From Pantoea sp. Nvir (GTDB taxonomy: Bacteria > Pseudomonadota > Gammaproteobacteria > Enterobacterales > Enterobacteriaceae): a stretch of DNA of 64,000 bases. Made by a program: the position numbers and the translations under genes. The stretch lies in the NCBI RefSeq assembly GCF_009829915.1, contig NZ_SZZW01000001.1, positions 62,001-126,000 of the forward strand. Reading direction: 5' to 3'. Shown in pieces: positions 54,567-64,000 of the stretch (its first letter is position 1; each line of letters opens with the position of its first letter). Below the pieces are notes generated by a model that saw nothing but the letters and a program-made list of their open reading frames with translations, did not search any database and had not been told where the DNA came from.

Positions 54567-55607
54567 CTAGGCTTTGTCACTCCTGCCTAATACAGTATTA
54601 AGGCGTGCAGCGATTCGTGCAGGAATCTGCCGCTGTACCGTTTGCGCTGCCTGCTCTATCGCCATAGTAAACGCGCTTTGATTTGCTGCGCCGTGGCTTT
54701 TGATAACTGTTTCTCGTAATCCTAACAAACAAGCGCCATTATATTGGTCGGGGTTGAGATGCCTGAAGTACTGCGCCAGATGTCTCTGGATCCATCCTCT
54801 AAAAAATTTCAGCCACCACGAATGTTTTTCTCTTTCTTCTGAGAACGGTAAGAGAGAAAGAAACATCTTTACCACTCCTTCCATGGTTTTTAGTGTGATA
54901 TTTCCGACGAACCCGTCACACACTAGTACATCTGTCTTGCCAGTCAGTAAATCACTTCCTTCTAGGTAACCAATATAGTTAATGTGAGCAGATTTTTTCA
55001 GAATACTGGCAGCCGTTCGAATGCTCTCCAGTCCTTTAGTTTCTTCGTGACCAATATTTAGTAGAGCAACACGTGGATTAATAATCTCTAGTACCTCTTC
55101 CGCTATGACCGCGCCCATCATAGCAAACTGTACAAGCATATCACTGTCAGAATCTACGTTACCGCCCAAATCGATCATTACCGTTTTCCCGCGCTGCTGA
55201 TTTGGTAGTAATGTCATCAATGCCGGACGCTTAATTCCGTCCAACGGTTTTAACATTAATTGCGCTAGCCCCATCAGAGCGCCTGTATTGCCAGCACTAA
55301 TACAGGCCTGAGCTCGCCCCTCTTTTACTAGCTCTAATGCAAGACGCATCGAGGTACCGTGGCTATTGCGAAGTAGTTGAAAGGGACGTAAATCACTTGC
55401 AATAACCGATTTTGCAGGAATAACTTGCACACAACCTAGTAAAGAGGAATTTGTTTTAGCAAGCCATGGAGTTATAGTATCGGGAATACCGACGAGAAGA
55501 AGATCTAGATGCGATCGAGAACTGAGCGCCCGTAGAGCCGCAGGCACTGTCACACGAGGACCGAAATCCCCGCCCATGACATCAATTGCTAAAGTCAAAC
55601 GTGCCAA
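54567..55607 (-). CDS. plsX: phosphate acyltransferase PlsX
   Basis: PlsX makes acyl-phosphate from acyl-ACP for phosphatidic acid synthesis. The start is probably the TTG at 55607, giving (M)[16 protein letters not shown], the family N-terminus; the ATG-started extension to 55670 overlaps the end of rpmF in another frame and has no homology. About 346 residues (E. coli 356; the extreme C-terminus is shorter). Conserved: [76 protein letters not shown]. First of the fab genes after rpmF, as in E. coli. Confidence 0.94.
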   Translation of the reverse strand: MARLTLAIDVMGGDFGPRVTVPAALRALSSRSHLDLLLVGIPDTITPWLAKTNSSLLGCVQVIPAKSVIASDLRPFQLLRNSHGTSMRLALELVKEGRAQACISAGNTGALMGLAQLMLKPLDGIKRPALMTLLPNQQRGKTVMIDLGGNVDSDSDMLVQFAMMGAVIAEEVLEIINPRVALLNIGHEETKGLESIRTAASILKKSAHINYIGYLEGSDLLTGKTDVLVCDGFVGNITLKTMEGVVKMFLSLLPFSEEREKHSWWLKFFRGWIQRHLAQYFRHLNPDQYNGACLLGLRETVIKSHGAANQSAFTMAIEQAAQTVQRQIPARIAARLNTVLGRSDKA

Positions 55608-55632
55608 GGTACCGGTTGATAAACCTAAGTTA

Positions 55633-55803
55633 TTACTTGGTAATAACCTTACGACCTCGATAATAACCATCAGCGGTAATATGGTGACGCAGATGCGTTT
55701 CGCCAGAAACTTTATCTACTGACAGGTTTATACTTGTTAGTGCGTCGTGTGAACGACGCATGCCACGTTTAGAACGTGTGGGTTTATTCTGTTGCACGGC
55801 CAT
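55633..55803 (-). CDS. rpmF: 50S ribosomal protein L32
   Basis: A 56-residue protein, [20 protein letters not shown] at the start and [11 protein letters not shown] at the end, matches L32 almost throughout (E. coli 57 residues). AAGGAG lies 10 nt before the ATG. Short enough to be missed by length filters. It sits 25 nt before plsX; its usual upstream partner yceD is a relic. A small hairpin TGCGTCGT-GTGA-ACGACGCA (55741-55760) lies in the coding region. Confidence 0.97.
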   Translation of the reverse strand: MAVQQNKPTRSKRGMRRSHDALTSINLSVDKVSGETHLRHHITADGYYRGRKVITK

Positions 55804-55859
55804 AATAAATTTACTCCTTTAATTTTTAACTTTCTACACTAGTTTATTTAATAAAATAT

Positions 55860-56135
55860 ATTGATTTCTTCTTGGGAAATTTGCCAAAGGCTATGTCAAT
55901 GTATCTGAGACTTCAGTGTGTTCAGAGTAATGCACTGGTACCTCATTGATTATGATAGGATATTATACTAGGCATAGCCAGTATGGCAATTTTTCCAAAG
56001 GGATATCTAGTTGCAACATTAAGATTAAAATTAAGAAGTGAGAACTTAACTATCAATCGCAAATGAAATAATACATTCTACACTACAGGGCGCTTTGAAA
56101 ACTTAAGACCCTCCTAATGGTTACTAAAATTTAGT
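55860..56135 (-). pseudogene. yceD: yceD (DUF177) relic
   Basis: Directly upstream of rpmF, where E. coli has yceD, the minus strand reads VECIISFAID near 56060-56090 (E. coli VECSMSFAID) and, after an internal deletion, VPVHYSEHTEVSDT near 55890-55930 (VPVHDSEHCEVSEA), followed by a stop and PLANFPRR (PFAVLASLKR). Stops and frame changes rule out a product. YceD functions in 23S rRNA accumulation in plants and bacteria, but its exact role is not settled. Confidence 0.85.
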
Positions 56136-56607
56136 ATTAGGGAAGATTTCACATTCTGTATATAGCTTGTATACTAATTTTGTGAGGTGACGGAGTCAAA
56201 GACAAGAGTTCATTTTACAACATTTTCACCCGTTAGTCACTAGCCTATTGCCATCCTGATTTCCTAGTTTAGATCTGAATGCTCGACGGCGAGATTGCCG
56301 ATAAATTTACATATTACCTTTACCATTCTGTAGCTACAGAATGGTAAAGTCTATTACTTTTTATACTACGTTACCTTTCTATACACCCACGGAGGAGGAT
56401 GCGGTCGTGCGTTAAGCTTTTTATCATACGCTTTAGCTTACGTTGACAACAATATATCTACTGTTATACGTAGATACGTAAGGAGTAGTGTAATAAGTAG
56501 CAATTTGCATTACGCGAAAATTTTAAAAGTAACGACCGATGATATATATAATGTATTATGCTAAGAGAACTACCCCATAAAACTTGGGACTGTTAGTAGC
56601 AGCAGAA
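56136..56607. other. gap between yceD relic and rluC, with large palindrome
   Basis: AT-rich; the missing 5' half of yceD should have lain here but I cannot align it. The main feature is the 32-bp palindrome listed separately. Confidence 0.5.
56318..56349. repeat. 32-bp perfect palindrome
   Basis: Arm CTTTACCATTCTGTAG with its exact reverse complement, no spacer. It lies about 270 bp past the rluC stop and upstream of the yceD relic, with no T tract closer than TTACTTTT about 5 bp on. Confidence 0.97.
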
Positions 56608-57576
56608 CTAATCTATTTTATTTTTTCTCTGTCGTAGCACCTTTATACAGCGGTTGAGTGCATCATCAAGTGGCGCCTCTAAGCGAAGGGTTTTACCGCT
56701 ATTGGGATGGGTAAAGACTAGTGCAGCGGCGTGTAAAAAAAGACGACGTAAGCCCGTATTTTCTAGTTGGCTATCGAAGTCACGTTCACCGCAGCGGCCA
56801 TCAAACGCTATAGGGTGTCCAGCATGTAGGGCATGAACACGGATCTGATGTGTACGCCCTGTAACTGGACTCGCTTTCACTAGCGTAGCAAAAGAAAAAC
56901 GCTCCTCAACTTTAAAGAGCGTCTCTGACGGTTTACCTTCGCTGCTGACGCGTACTACACGCTCACCGCTGTGTAGAATTTTCTTCAACAAAGGCGCCTG
57001 CACCACTTTTAAATTCGACGGCCAGCTACCGCGTACCAATATCAGATAATCCTTTTGCATAGATCTTTTGCGCAGCTGTTCGTGTAGAGTAAGCAGTGCC
57101 GAACGCTTCTTCGCTACTAGTAACACACCAGAAGTATCGCGATCAAGGCGATGCACAAGCTCAAGGAAACGCGCCTCTGGTCGAAGTGCGCGTAGCCCTT
57201 CTATGATACCGAAACTTAGCCCGCTGCCACCGTGTACTGCCGTACCAGAAGGTTTATTTAGTACCAGGATGTAATCATCTTCATAAAGGATGGCTTCATT
57301 CAATGAAGCCACCTTCTCTAGCTTTGGTGACACTGTCTGATTAGTACTCTTAGCTATGTGCACCGGAGGAAGGCGTATCTGATCACCCTCTTCAAGTTTG
57401 TAGTCAGGCTTAATGCGCTTTTTATTCACCCGTATCTTACCTTTGCGCATAATGCAATAAATCATGCTTTTCGGCACGTGCTTAAGTTGGCGATTGCATA
57501 AAAAATTATCAATACGCTGTCCGGCATTTTCAGCAGAAACATTAATGAATTGTACACTTAAATTCTCATTCTTCAT
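56608..57576 (-). CDS. rluC: 23S rRNA pseudouridine(955/2504/2580) synthase RluC
   Basis: RluC makes three pseudouridines in 23S rRNA. 322 residues (E. coli 319). N-terminal S4 RNA-binding domain (QRIDNFLCNRQLKHVPKSMIYCIMRKGKIRVN, about 17-60), catalyt domain with Asp in VHRLDRDTSGVLLVAK near 145, and GRTHQIRVHALHAGHPIAFD near 232. Divergent from rne, as in E. coli. A 21-bp odd palindrome (57291-57311) lies in the linker after the S4 domain. Confidence 0.97.
   Translation of the reverse strand: MKNENLSVQFINVSAENAGQRIDNFLCNRQLKHVPKSMIYCIMRKGKIRVNKKRIKPDYKLEEGDQIRLPPVHIAKSTNQTVSPKLEKVASLNEAILYEDDYILVLNKPSGTAVHGGSGLSFGIIEGLRALRPEARFLELVHRLDRDTSGVLLVAKKRSALLTLHEQLRKRSMQKDYLILVRGSWPSNLKVVQAPLLKKILHSGERVVRVSSEGKPSETLFKVEERFSFATLVKASPVTGRTHQIRVHALHAGHPIAFDGRCGERDFDSQLENTGLRRLFLHAAALVFTHPNSGKTLRLEAPLDDALNRCIKVLRQRKNKID
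57291..57311. repeat. perfect inverted repeat in rluC, 10-bp arms
   Basis: TGGCTTCATT, C, AATGAAGCCA, in codons for KVASLNEAIL of intact rluC. Confidence 0.92.
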
Positions 57577-58167
57577 GTTGATAATTCTAAATGGAATTCT
57601 GAAATAGTGCTATCCTTTTTTCTCTGCTTATTTTCTGTGATTAATTTTTTACTGATTTATTTCGTAAGAAAGTACATCTGGCGTCTACTTTTCAGCATTC
57701 CATTCAATATTAGGCAATATTTAAAACATTAAACATCACTAATCTTAATCAAGCTATAAAAGTCGCCTTGCTATATCAAGGTTAGCAATGGAATAATACT
57801 TGCATTTCTCACCTAATCTCCTTCAGGAGATAAATAGAGAAAATTAATCCTTTTGCCGAATAAAACAGACATGCATCAATAACGTAAGATAGAATGTTAA
57901 TTCAGGAAGTTCTCAGGATGCATGTTACATGTATTGAGGGAATTTTGGAATGCAGGGGGGGGTTTTAAATATCTCTTAGGCATTTCAGCATAACAGCGCT
58001 GTTTTTTCTTATAAAAAACAGGCCAACGACGTTATTTCTCTCCTCGCACAGTTGATAACCGGAAGGTTAACGTAAAACATTTAAGCAAAGTGACCATCGA
58101 TAAACATTCGTACATGGTAACTACGCCCCAGCTTTGTCACTCATGTGAGAATAACGAGTCAGAAACG
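57577..58167 (+). promoter_or_regulatory. rluC-rne divergent region and long rne leader
   Basis: In E. coli rne has a ~360-nt leader with hairpins through which RNase E represses its own synthesis. Here two hairpins lie in the corresponding place: ATCTCCT-TC-AGGAGAT (57816-57831) and CTGTTTTTT-CTTAT-AAAAAACAG (57999-58021). A run of eight G lies near 57955. I cannot place the promoter. Retained autoregulation is inference. Confidence 0.45.
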
Positions 58168-61137
58168 ATGAAAAGAATGTTAATTAATGCAACTCAGCAG
58201 GAGGAGTTGCGCGTTGCCCTTGTTGATGGGCAACGCTTGTACGATCTTGATATTGAAAGATTTGGACACGAGCAGAAAAAAGCTAATATATATAAAGGTA
58301 AAATTACACGTATTGAACCCAGCCTTGAAGCTGCATTTGTTGATTACGGCGCCGAACGTCAAGGTTTTCTTCCCCTTAAAGAAATTTCTAGTGAATATTT
58401 TGCAACCGACTCCAATGCGACCGGGCGTCAGAATATTAAAGACTTGCTGCGTGAAGGCCAGGAAGTAATAGTGCAAATTGATAAAGAGGAACGCGGTAAT
58501 AAAGGTGCAGCACTGACTACTTTTATCTCCCTAGCAGGTAGCTATTTAGTGCTGATGCCAAATAACCCACGTGCAGGCGGCATTTCTCGCCGTATTGAAG
58601 GCGATGAACGAACGGAGCTAAAAGAAGCTCTTTCCTCACTAGAGCTGCCAGATGGCATGGGCTTAATAGTACGTACTGCTGGAGTCGGTAAATCTGCGGA
58701 AGCACTGCAATGGGATCTGAGCTTCCGTCTAAAACACTGGGAAGAAATCAAGAAAGCAGCAGAAAATCGTCCGGTAGTGCCTTTCTTAATATATCAGGAA
58801 AGCAACGTAATCGTTCGTGCCTTCCGAGACTACTTACGCCAGGATATCGGTGAAATTCTAGTCGATAACCCGAAAGTACTTGAGCTGGCGCGTCAACATA
58901 TTATTGCTCTCGGGCGTCCAGATTTCATCAGTAAAATGAAACTTTATACAGGGGAAATTCCGCTATTCAGCCATTACCAGATAGAATCACAAATTGAGTC
59001 TGCCTTCCAACGTGAAGTACGTCTACCCTCTGGAGGTTCTATTGTGGTCGATACTACTGAGGCTCTAACCGCTATTGATATAAACTCAGCGCGCGCTACG
59101 CGCGGTGGTGATATTGAAGAGACGGCGTTCAACACTAACCTTGAAGCTGCTGATGAGATTGCACGTCAACTGCGGTTACGCGACCTTGGGGGGTTGATTG
59201 TGATCGATTTTATCGACATGACACCGATGCGTCACCAGCGTGCAGTGGAAAATCGCTTACGTGAAGTGGTACGTCAGGATCGAGCACACATCCAGATGAG
59301 TCATATATCGCGATTTGGACTACTGGAAATGTCGCGACAGCGTCTTAGATCTTCGTTAGGGGAGTCTAGCCATCATGTCTGTCCGCGTTGTAGAGGTAGT
59401 GGCACTATTCGCGACAATGAATCGTTATCATTATCGATTCTACGTTTGATTGAAGAAGAAGCGTTAAAAGACAACACTAAAGAGGTACATGCAATTGTCC
59501 CAGTGCAGATTGCTTCTTACCTCCTGAATGAAAAACGTGAAGCAGTAAACGCAATTGAGAAGCGACAAGGTGGTGTTCGCGCGATTATTGTACCGGACGA
59601 CACCATGGAAACTCCGCACTACTCTGTAGTGCGTTTGCGTAAAGGCGAAGAAGTGCAAACTTTTAGTTACCTTCTACCGAAACTTCATGAAGCGGAAATA
59701 GCTCTACTATCAGAAGAAGAAAATGCCGAGCGTCGTAATCCAGAGCAACCTGGGCCGGGCTTTGCTATACCTGACTCATTTTCGTTACAGTCAAAACCCT
59801 CGGTGGAGCAATCCACTGCTATCGTGCCTACTATCGTAAACGGTAGCGGGTTCTTTAATCGCCTGTGGAAAAAACTGTTCAGTAACAGTGAATCCAAGCC
59901 GGTTCCAGTTAGCGCAGATAAGATACCACACAAAGAAATTCTTGAAGAGAGTGGAATCAAAAAAGATCGCAGCAACCATCTTAAACACTCCAACAACTGG
60001 CGTAATAATAATCTTTACGAGCATATAGCGCGTGAAAAAAGCGAATCTTCTTGCGACAATAGCAACTTGCGTGACAATAAGGGTCATCTTCCCCAGAACG
60101 AGACATGTGTAGAACACGGAGATATTATTTTAACCAACGTCACTAGTCAGAAACGAGAACAACACCATCAGTGTCATCGTGAGGAAAAGAAACGAACACA
60201 ACAACAAAAAGTGAGTCAGCTTGTTGAACAAACTATCTCTGAAATTGTCGAAACAACACAAAAAAGGGAAGAAGGGCGCGTTCAGGTAATGCTGAGACGT
60301 AAAAGTCGTCAGCTAACGCAAAAAGTGCGTCACGTCGATGAGAGCGAGCAACAATCGGCAACAGAAGATGTCGAGGTAATGCTAGAGCTTGCATGTAGCA
60401 CACTACAAAATAAAGAACTTTTGATTGAACAGAAGAAAGTACAAAACTGCGACGACAGCAACGTGCCGTGCCGTTCTCCTTATCATCTACGCGCCGGTGG
60501 CCAACGTCGCCGTCGTTACCACCGTGCCCGCTACCCTGCCAAGTCTACAATACCCTTGGCAGCTGCTTTTACTTCACCAGAGATAGAATCTGGTGAAGTT
60601 TGGGAACATCCTATCCCTAAATTAATTAAGGCGAAAAATACACAAAAAACGCTGGAATATAGACATGAAGGGGCCTGCAGAGCTATAAGGACACAGACCA
60701 CCGACAACGAATATCAAGGTAAAATGCCATTAAGGCTCATTACTGATGACGCTATGCATTTTGATATTCTGGTCAACCACGATAATCATGCGGACATTCC
60801 AGATGATCAGTCAGGAGAAGAAACACAAGCAGTAGTGCCCGAAATAACTGCTGAATCCGCGCCGAAAGTTCCATCAGAGACAAGAACACAGATTAAGAAA
60901 GTGCTAAACACGCCGGTTAGCAACCTGTATGTATCACAGGATTTTATCACCCGCTGTTTCAAGAATCACGCTTTTGCACCAATAACTAAAGTGCCAGTGC
61001 CTAAATGGCAACCAGAACCAATACGCAACAGCGACTGGACACGTTCACCCTTCACTTTTGAAGGCAAAGGTGCGGCAGGAGGTCACAGCGCTACTCATCA
61101 TGCAACCGCCCCAGTGACCCAACCTGAAACCGTTTAA
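58168..61137 (+). CDS. rne: ribonuclease E
   Basis: RNase E is the membrane-bound endonuclease that starts mRNA decay and matures rRNA and tRNA. The ATG at 58168 gives [21 protein letters not shown]; an open extension to 58090 is not homologous. 989 residues (E. coli 1061). The catalytic half is highly conserved: S1 domain, metal-binding Asp in [18 protein letters not shown] and [11 protein letters not shown], Zn-link CPRCRGSG near 404. In the C-terminal half, the membrane-targeting amphipathic helix ([15 protein letters not shown]), the RNA-binding/RhlB region ([15 protein letters not shown]), and the terminal PNPase site ([17 protein letters not shown]) remain, with shortened spacers. So degradosome assembly looks retained. 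Two perfect inverted repeats lie in the gene. Confidence 0.97.
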   Translation: MKRMLINATQQEELRVALVDGQRLYDLDIERFGHEQKKANIYKGKITRIEPSLEAAFVDYGAERQGFLPLKEISSEYFATDSNATGRQNIKDLLREGQEVIVQIDKEERGNKGAALTTFISLAGSYLVLMPNNPRAGGISRRIEGDERTELKEALSSLELPDGMGLIVRTAGVGKSAEALQWDLSFRLKHWEEIKKAAENRPVVPFLIYQESNVIVRAFRDYLRQDIGEILVDNPKVLELARQHIIALGRPDFISKMKLYTGEIPLFSHYQIESQIESAFQREVRLPSGGSIVVDTTEALTAIDINSARATRGGDIEETAFNTNLEAADEIARQLRLRDLGGLIVIDFIDMTPMRHQRAVENRLREVVRQDRAHIQMSHISRFGLLEMSRQRLRSSLGESSHHVCPRCRGSGTIRDNESLSLSILRLIEEEALKDNTKEVHAIVPVQIASYLLNEKREAVNAIEKRQGGVRAIIVPDDTMETPHYSVVRLRKGEEVQTFSYLLPKLHEAEIALLSEEENAERRNPEQPGPGFAIPDSFSLQSKPSVEQSTAIVPTIVNGSGFFNRLWKKLFSNSESKPVPVSADKIPHKEILEESGIKKDRSNHLKHSNNWRNNNLYEHIAREKSESSCDNSNLRDNKGHLPQNETCVEHGDIILTNVTSQKREQHHQCHREEKKRTQQQKVSQLVEQTISEIVETTQKREEGRVQVMLRRKSRQLTQKVRHVDESEQQSATEDVEVMLELACSTLQNKELLIEQKKVQNCDDSNVPCRSPYHLRAGGQRRRRYHRARYPAKSTIPLAAAFTSPEIESGEVWEHPIPKLIKAKNTQKTLEYRHEGACRAIRTQTTDNEYQGKMPLRLITDDAMHFDILVNHDNHADIPDDQSGEETQAVVPEITAESAPKVPSETRTQIKKVLNTPVSNLYVSQDFITRCFKNHAFAPITKVPVPKWQPEPIRNSDWTRSPFTFEGKGAAGGHSATHHATAPVTQPETV
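58211..58236. repeat. perfect inverted repeat at start of rne, 9-bp arms
   Basis: GCGTTGCCC, 8 nt, GGGCAACGC, 43 nt into the coding sequence (RVALVDGQR). Near the start codon it might affect translation. Confidence 0.85.
60571..60599. repeat. perfect inverted repeat in rne, 11-bp arms
   Basis: ACTTCACCAGA, GATAGAA, TCTGGTGAAGT, in codons for [10 protein letters not shown] of the degradosome scaffold half. Confidence 0.9.
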
Positions 61138-61551
61138 TCGGCCAGAGTAACAGACTTACATCTTTTTATATTTTTTTACATAAAAAACATTGCTTTAAAG
61201 CTGCATTTTTTAAACTATGATTTTTAAGTTATATGAAAAGGGTATATGTAAGTGGGTGTTGTTAACTTATATCCACAAACTTAGCAAGGCACGATTAAAT
61301 ACTCAGATTATTTTAGAACGGTCTTAATGAGTCCACCAAAATTTTATTTTAGTTATGAGCTGTGCTTATAAAGCATAAAATAGTCTGGATGAGAGAAGTA
61401 ATGAACAATGGATAGAATAGCTCATTAGGATGAAAAAAATCCTGCGTGAAATGGGATATTTTCAGGTAAATCTTTTTTAAGATTTCTCAAAATCAAAAAC
61501 TGCCTCATAGCCTAAAGAATAAATTAGTTTATAACATGAAAAAAGAAAGCA
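61138..61551. other. gap between rne and murJ; flg genes absent
   Basis: E. coli has the flg flagellar operons between rne and murJ. None remain, and no relic is visible in this AT-rich stretch. Confidence 0.6.
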
Positions 61552-63081
61552 TCATAGATCCGTCTGTTTCGCGAAATCACACAGCCGAAATCCAAGTAGT
61601 ACTAACATTAAAAAATAGGCACTTCCTCCGGCTGCTAATACTTCCACTAGACGTAGCAGACGCCACAGCATGTTGCCCGTTTCCCAAGCCAACATCCTAT
61701 AGAGGACGCTAAGCGTTGTAGCCATAACTCCAACAGCGATTAGCAGGCGTAAAAGAAAGCTCGCCCAGCCAGGCTGAGGTTGAAAAATTCGCTTTTTACG
61801 CATTTGCCAATAGAGTAGTGCAGCATTCAAACAGGCACCGAAGCCGATTGAGAGCGACAGACCAGCATGTTTCAGTGGGCCAATGAAAGTTAGATTCATC
61901 AGTTGTGTCATTACTAGAGTAATTATAGCGATCTTTACTGGTGTCTTAATATCCTGGCGTGAGTAGAAGCCTGGAGCCAATACTTTTACTATGATGAGTC
62001 CCATCAGCCCCACCGAGTAGGCAATGAGCGCATGCTGTGTCATTAAAGCATCAAAGGAAGTAAATTTGCCGTACTTAAACAGAACGATTGTTAAAGGACC
62101 AGAAAGAATACCCATAGCCACTGCGCTTGGCAGCGCTAGAAGGAAGCAGACACGTAGTCCCCAGTCCATCAAGCGAGAATATTCATCATTATTTCCACTG
62201 GTAAAATTCTTTGCTAGAGACGGTAGTAAAATAGTGCTGAGTGTCACACCCAGTACTCCAGACGGAAACTCCATAAGACGATCAGCGTAATACATCCAAG
62301 AAACTGATCCGGAGACGAGGAAAGATGCGAAAATAGTATTAATGATCAGCGAAATCTGGCTGACGGAGACACCGAGGATCGCCGGTCCCATCTGATGTAG
62401 TACTCGCCAAATACCTACGTTCTTCAGGTTAAGACGCGGCAACACTAACATACCAATTTTCTTCAGATACGGCAACTGATAGCAAAGTTGCAACACGCCG
62501 CCAACTAGAACTGCCCATGCTAGCGCCATCACAGGTGGATGAAAATACTGTGCGGCGAAAAGAGAAAAGCTGATTATACTGATGTTCAACAAAGTTGGTC
62601 CAAAAGCTGGAAGGGTAAAACAATTCCAAGTGTTAAGAATTGCGCCTGCCAACGACGCTAGAGAAATCAGTACAATATAGGGAAAAGTCACACGTAGCAG
62701 CGCGCTAGTCAATGCGACTTTATCGGAGGAAAAACCAGGTGCAGTCACTAATATCACCCAAGGTGCAGCAATTATTCCAAGTATTGTCACCAGTGCTAGC
62801 ACCAGCGTTAATAAACCAGAAACATAGGATATAAAACGCCGTGTCGTTTCATCACTTTGCTGACTTTTGTACTGTGCAAGAATTGGCACAAATGCCTGAG
62901 AAAATGCTCCTTCCGCAAAAATACGGCGCAACAGGTTAGGTAACTTAAAGGCAACGAAAAAAGAGTCTGTGGACATTCCAGCACCGAATACCCATGCGAC
63001 AATGGTGTCGCGGACAAAACCCAATACACGAGAAAGTAAGGTGACAGAACTAATTGCTACCAGTGATTTTAATAGATTCAT
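61552..63081 (-). CDS. murJ: lipid II flippase MurJ
   Basis: MurJ (MviN) flips the peptidoglycan precursor lipid II across the inner membrane. 509 residues (E. coli 511). About fourteen membrane segments. The conserved N-terminal stretch [21 protein letters not shown] and [22 protein letters not shown] carry the essential arginines. AGGAGGTG lies 10 nt before the ATG. Together with LpoB and the retained LPS gene kdsA it shows that the cell still builds a wall and outer membrane. Confidence 0.97.
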   Translation of the reverse strand: MNLLKSLVAISSVTLLSRVLGFVRDTIVAWVFGAGMSTDSFFVAFKLPNLLRRIFAEGAFSQAFVPILAQYKSQQSDETTRRFISYVSGLLTLVLALVTILGIIAAPWVILVTAPGFSSDKVALTSALLRVTFPYIVLISLASLAGAILNTWNCFTLPAFGPTLLNISIISFSLFAAQYFHPPVMALAWAVLVGGVLQLCYQLPYLKKIGMLVLPRLNLKNVGIWRVLHQMGPAILGVSVSQISLIINTIFASFLVSGSVSWMYYADRLMEFPSGVLGVTLSTILLPSLAKNFTSGNNDEYSRLMDWGLRVCFLLALPSAVAMGILSGPLTIVLFKYGKFTSFDALMTQHALIAYSVGLMGLIIVKVLAPGFYSRQDIKTPVKIAIITLVMTQLMNLTFIGPLKHAGLSLSIGFGACLNAALLYWQMRKKRIFQPQPGWASFLLRLLIAVGVMATTLSVLYRMLAWETGNMLWRLLRLVEVLAAGGSAYFLMLVLLGFRLCDFAKQTDL

Positions 63082-63720
63082 AATTGGCGCACCTCCTAAA
63101 AAATTAGAAAATCAGCTAATTTAGAAAGAGCAGCCAACAGTACAGCTAATGGTCTGCTACCACAGCGAAAAATAATCATCACAGAACGTTACAGAGCGTG
63201 ATGCTCTTGCATAATTGTACCACACTTTTCCACCAGAGGCTACATCAAGTAATTCTATAGTTCCGCTAGGCACCTGATACTTCACTCTTTCTGACAAGAT
63301 CAGATCTCTAGTACAATAGTACACTAGTAATTACCAAATAGACTGGGTTTTTATACTGAATGTTTCACAGAAAAACCAGTGTACGTATATGAATTTTAGT
63401 TTTAAATTTGCAGCGTCTCCCAAGAAAAAAATTTATACTAGCTACATTAGTACTGTTCATATTATCATTTAAGGATTTATGAAAAAGGATTGGAATAGTA
63501 CTGCTTACATACGCAGTGCCCCAGAGTTACTTAAAATGTCATGCACTTAAAATGTCCAGTACAACTGGAATAACCCTAATTCTTATTTACACCCCCTATC
63601 GCTTTGATAGTAATCTGCTGGATTGCTGGATTTGCCCTAATATATATATTTTCCCATTCTTCCAGCAATGTTCTAATTGGAATTAACTCAATTCATTTTA
63701 AATATGAAAAGGATACTAGA
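63082..63720. other. gap between divergent murJ and grxB
   Basis: E. coli has mviM, yceH, rimJ and mdtH here; I could align none. There is a 12-bp direct repeat ACTTAAAATGTC (63529-63540 and 63545-63556). It overlaps the end of a 23-codon open frame starting ATG at 63480 with AAGGA upstream (MKKDWNSTAYIRSAPELL), which could be a gene fragment I do not recognise. Confidence 0.45.
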
Positions 63721-64000
63721 ATGAAACTCTATATCTACGATCACTGCCCCTTTTGTGTCAAAGCAAGAATGATTTTTGGCCTAAAAAATTTACCAGTGGA
63801 GCTCATTATAATGCGTAACGATGATGAAGAGACGCCAACTATGCTCATTGGCCAAAAGATGGTGCCTATTTTGCAAAAAAATGACGGTAGCGTGATGCCT
63901 GAAAGTCTTGATATTGTGCGCTTTATTGATAAAAGTGACGGCAAACCATTACTGATAGGTAAAACTAACCCAGAGATAAACGCCTGGTTAGCACATGTAA
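63721..64000 (+). CDS. grxB: glutaredoxin 2 GrxB (N-terminal part)
   Basis: Glutaredoxin 2 is a GST-fold thiol-disulfide oxidoreductase using glutathione. The gene runs off the window: 93 codons of about 215 are visible. The active site CPFC lies at residues 9-12 (MKLYIYDHCPFCVKARMIFGLKNL), followed by GQKMVPILQK (cis-Pro) and PESLDIVRFID. AAGGA lies 8 nt before the ATG. Confidence 0.95.
   Translation, partial: MKLYIYDHCPFCVKARMIFGLKNLPVELIIMRNDDEETPTMLIGQKMVPILQKNDGSVMPESLDIVRFIDKSDGKPLLIGKTNPEINAWLAHV

Overview
The window reads as a piece of a shrinking gammaproteobacterial genome of the order Enterobacterales, most simply an insect-associated endosymbiont or obligate symbiont at an intermediate stage of reduction. 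The protein sequences are very close to Escherichia coli homologues. The gene order is a contracted copy of the E. coli 23-27 min region, with ordinary neighbours deleted or left as recognisable relics in AT-rich gaps. The species cannot be named from the sequence alone; retained treA, efeUOB, putAP and potABCD recall Erwinia/Pantoea-type relatives.

Layout. 1-5.9 kb: chaA relic, kdsA, and the hemA-prfA-prmC cluster on the minus strand. 6.1-13 kb: lolB-ispE, prs, pth, ychF and the periplasmic trehalase treA on the plus strand. 14-19 kb: icd (minus), mnmA, hflD relic, purB. 20.6-24.7 kb: the spermidine/putrescine operon potABCD. 25-32 kb: lolCDE (minus) and an eroding mfd. 32.6 kb: one tRNA-Ser(GGA). 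33-43 kb: the iron uptake operon efeUOB with a candidate Fur box, then divergent putP/putA with PutA operator motifs. 43-46 kb: lpoB, hinT and a freshly broken ptsG. 46-56 kb: ycfH-holB-tmk-(mltG relic)-pabC-fabF-acpP-fabG-fabD-fabH-plsX-rpmF-(yceD relic). 56.6-64 kb: rluC, rne, murJ and the start of grxB.

What the genes do together. The retained set centres on cell envelope construction (KdsA for LPS, Lol lipoprotein export, MurJ lipid II flippase, LpoB), fatty acid and phospholipid synthesis, heme and isoprenoid precursors, translation and RNA processing (PrfA, PrmC, Pth, MnmA, RluC, RNase E, L32), nucleotide supply (Prs, PurB, Tmk), and a few import routes (polyamines, ferrous iron, proline). 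Glucose PTS entry (ptsG) has two frameshifts, and the UvrA/UvrB-related half of Mfd is decaying.

Most unusual feature. The window contains many long, perfect, non-homologous palindromes and hairpins. The largest are a 38-bp palindrome in decayed mfd, a 32-bp palindrome between rpmF and rluC, a 24-bp palindrome inside efeB, a 17-bp-arm hairpin inside ptsG and a 15-bp-arm hairpin inside potA. Several lie in intact, conserved coding sequence and are far too long to be expected by chance in 64 kb. I suggest they come from template-switch (quasipalindrome) mutagenesis in a lineage that has lost hairpin-processing nucleases. This is inference and is testable.
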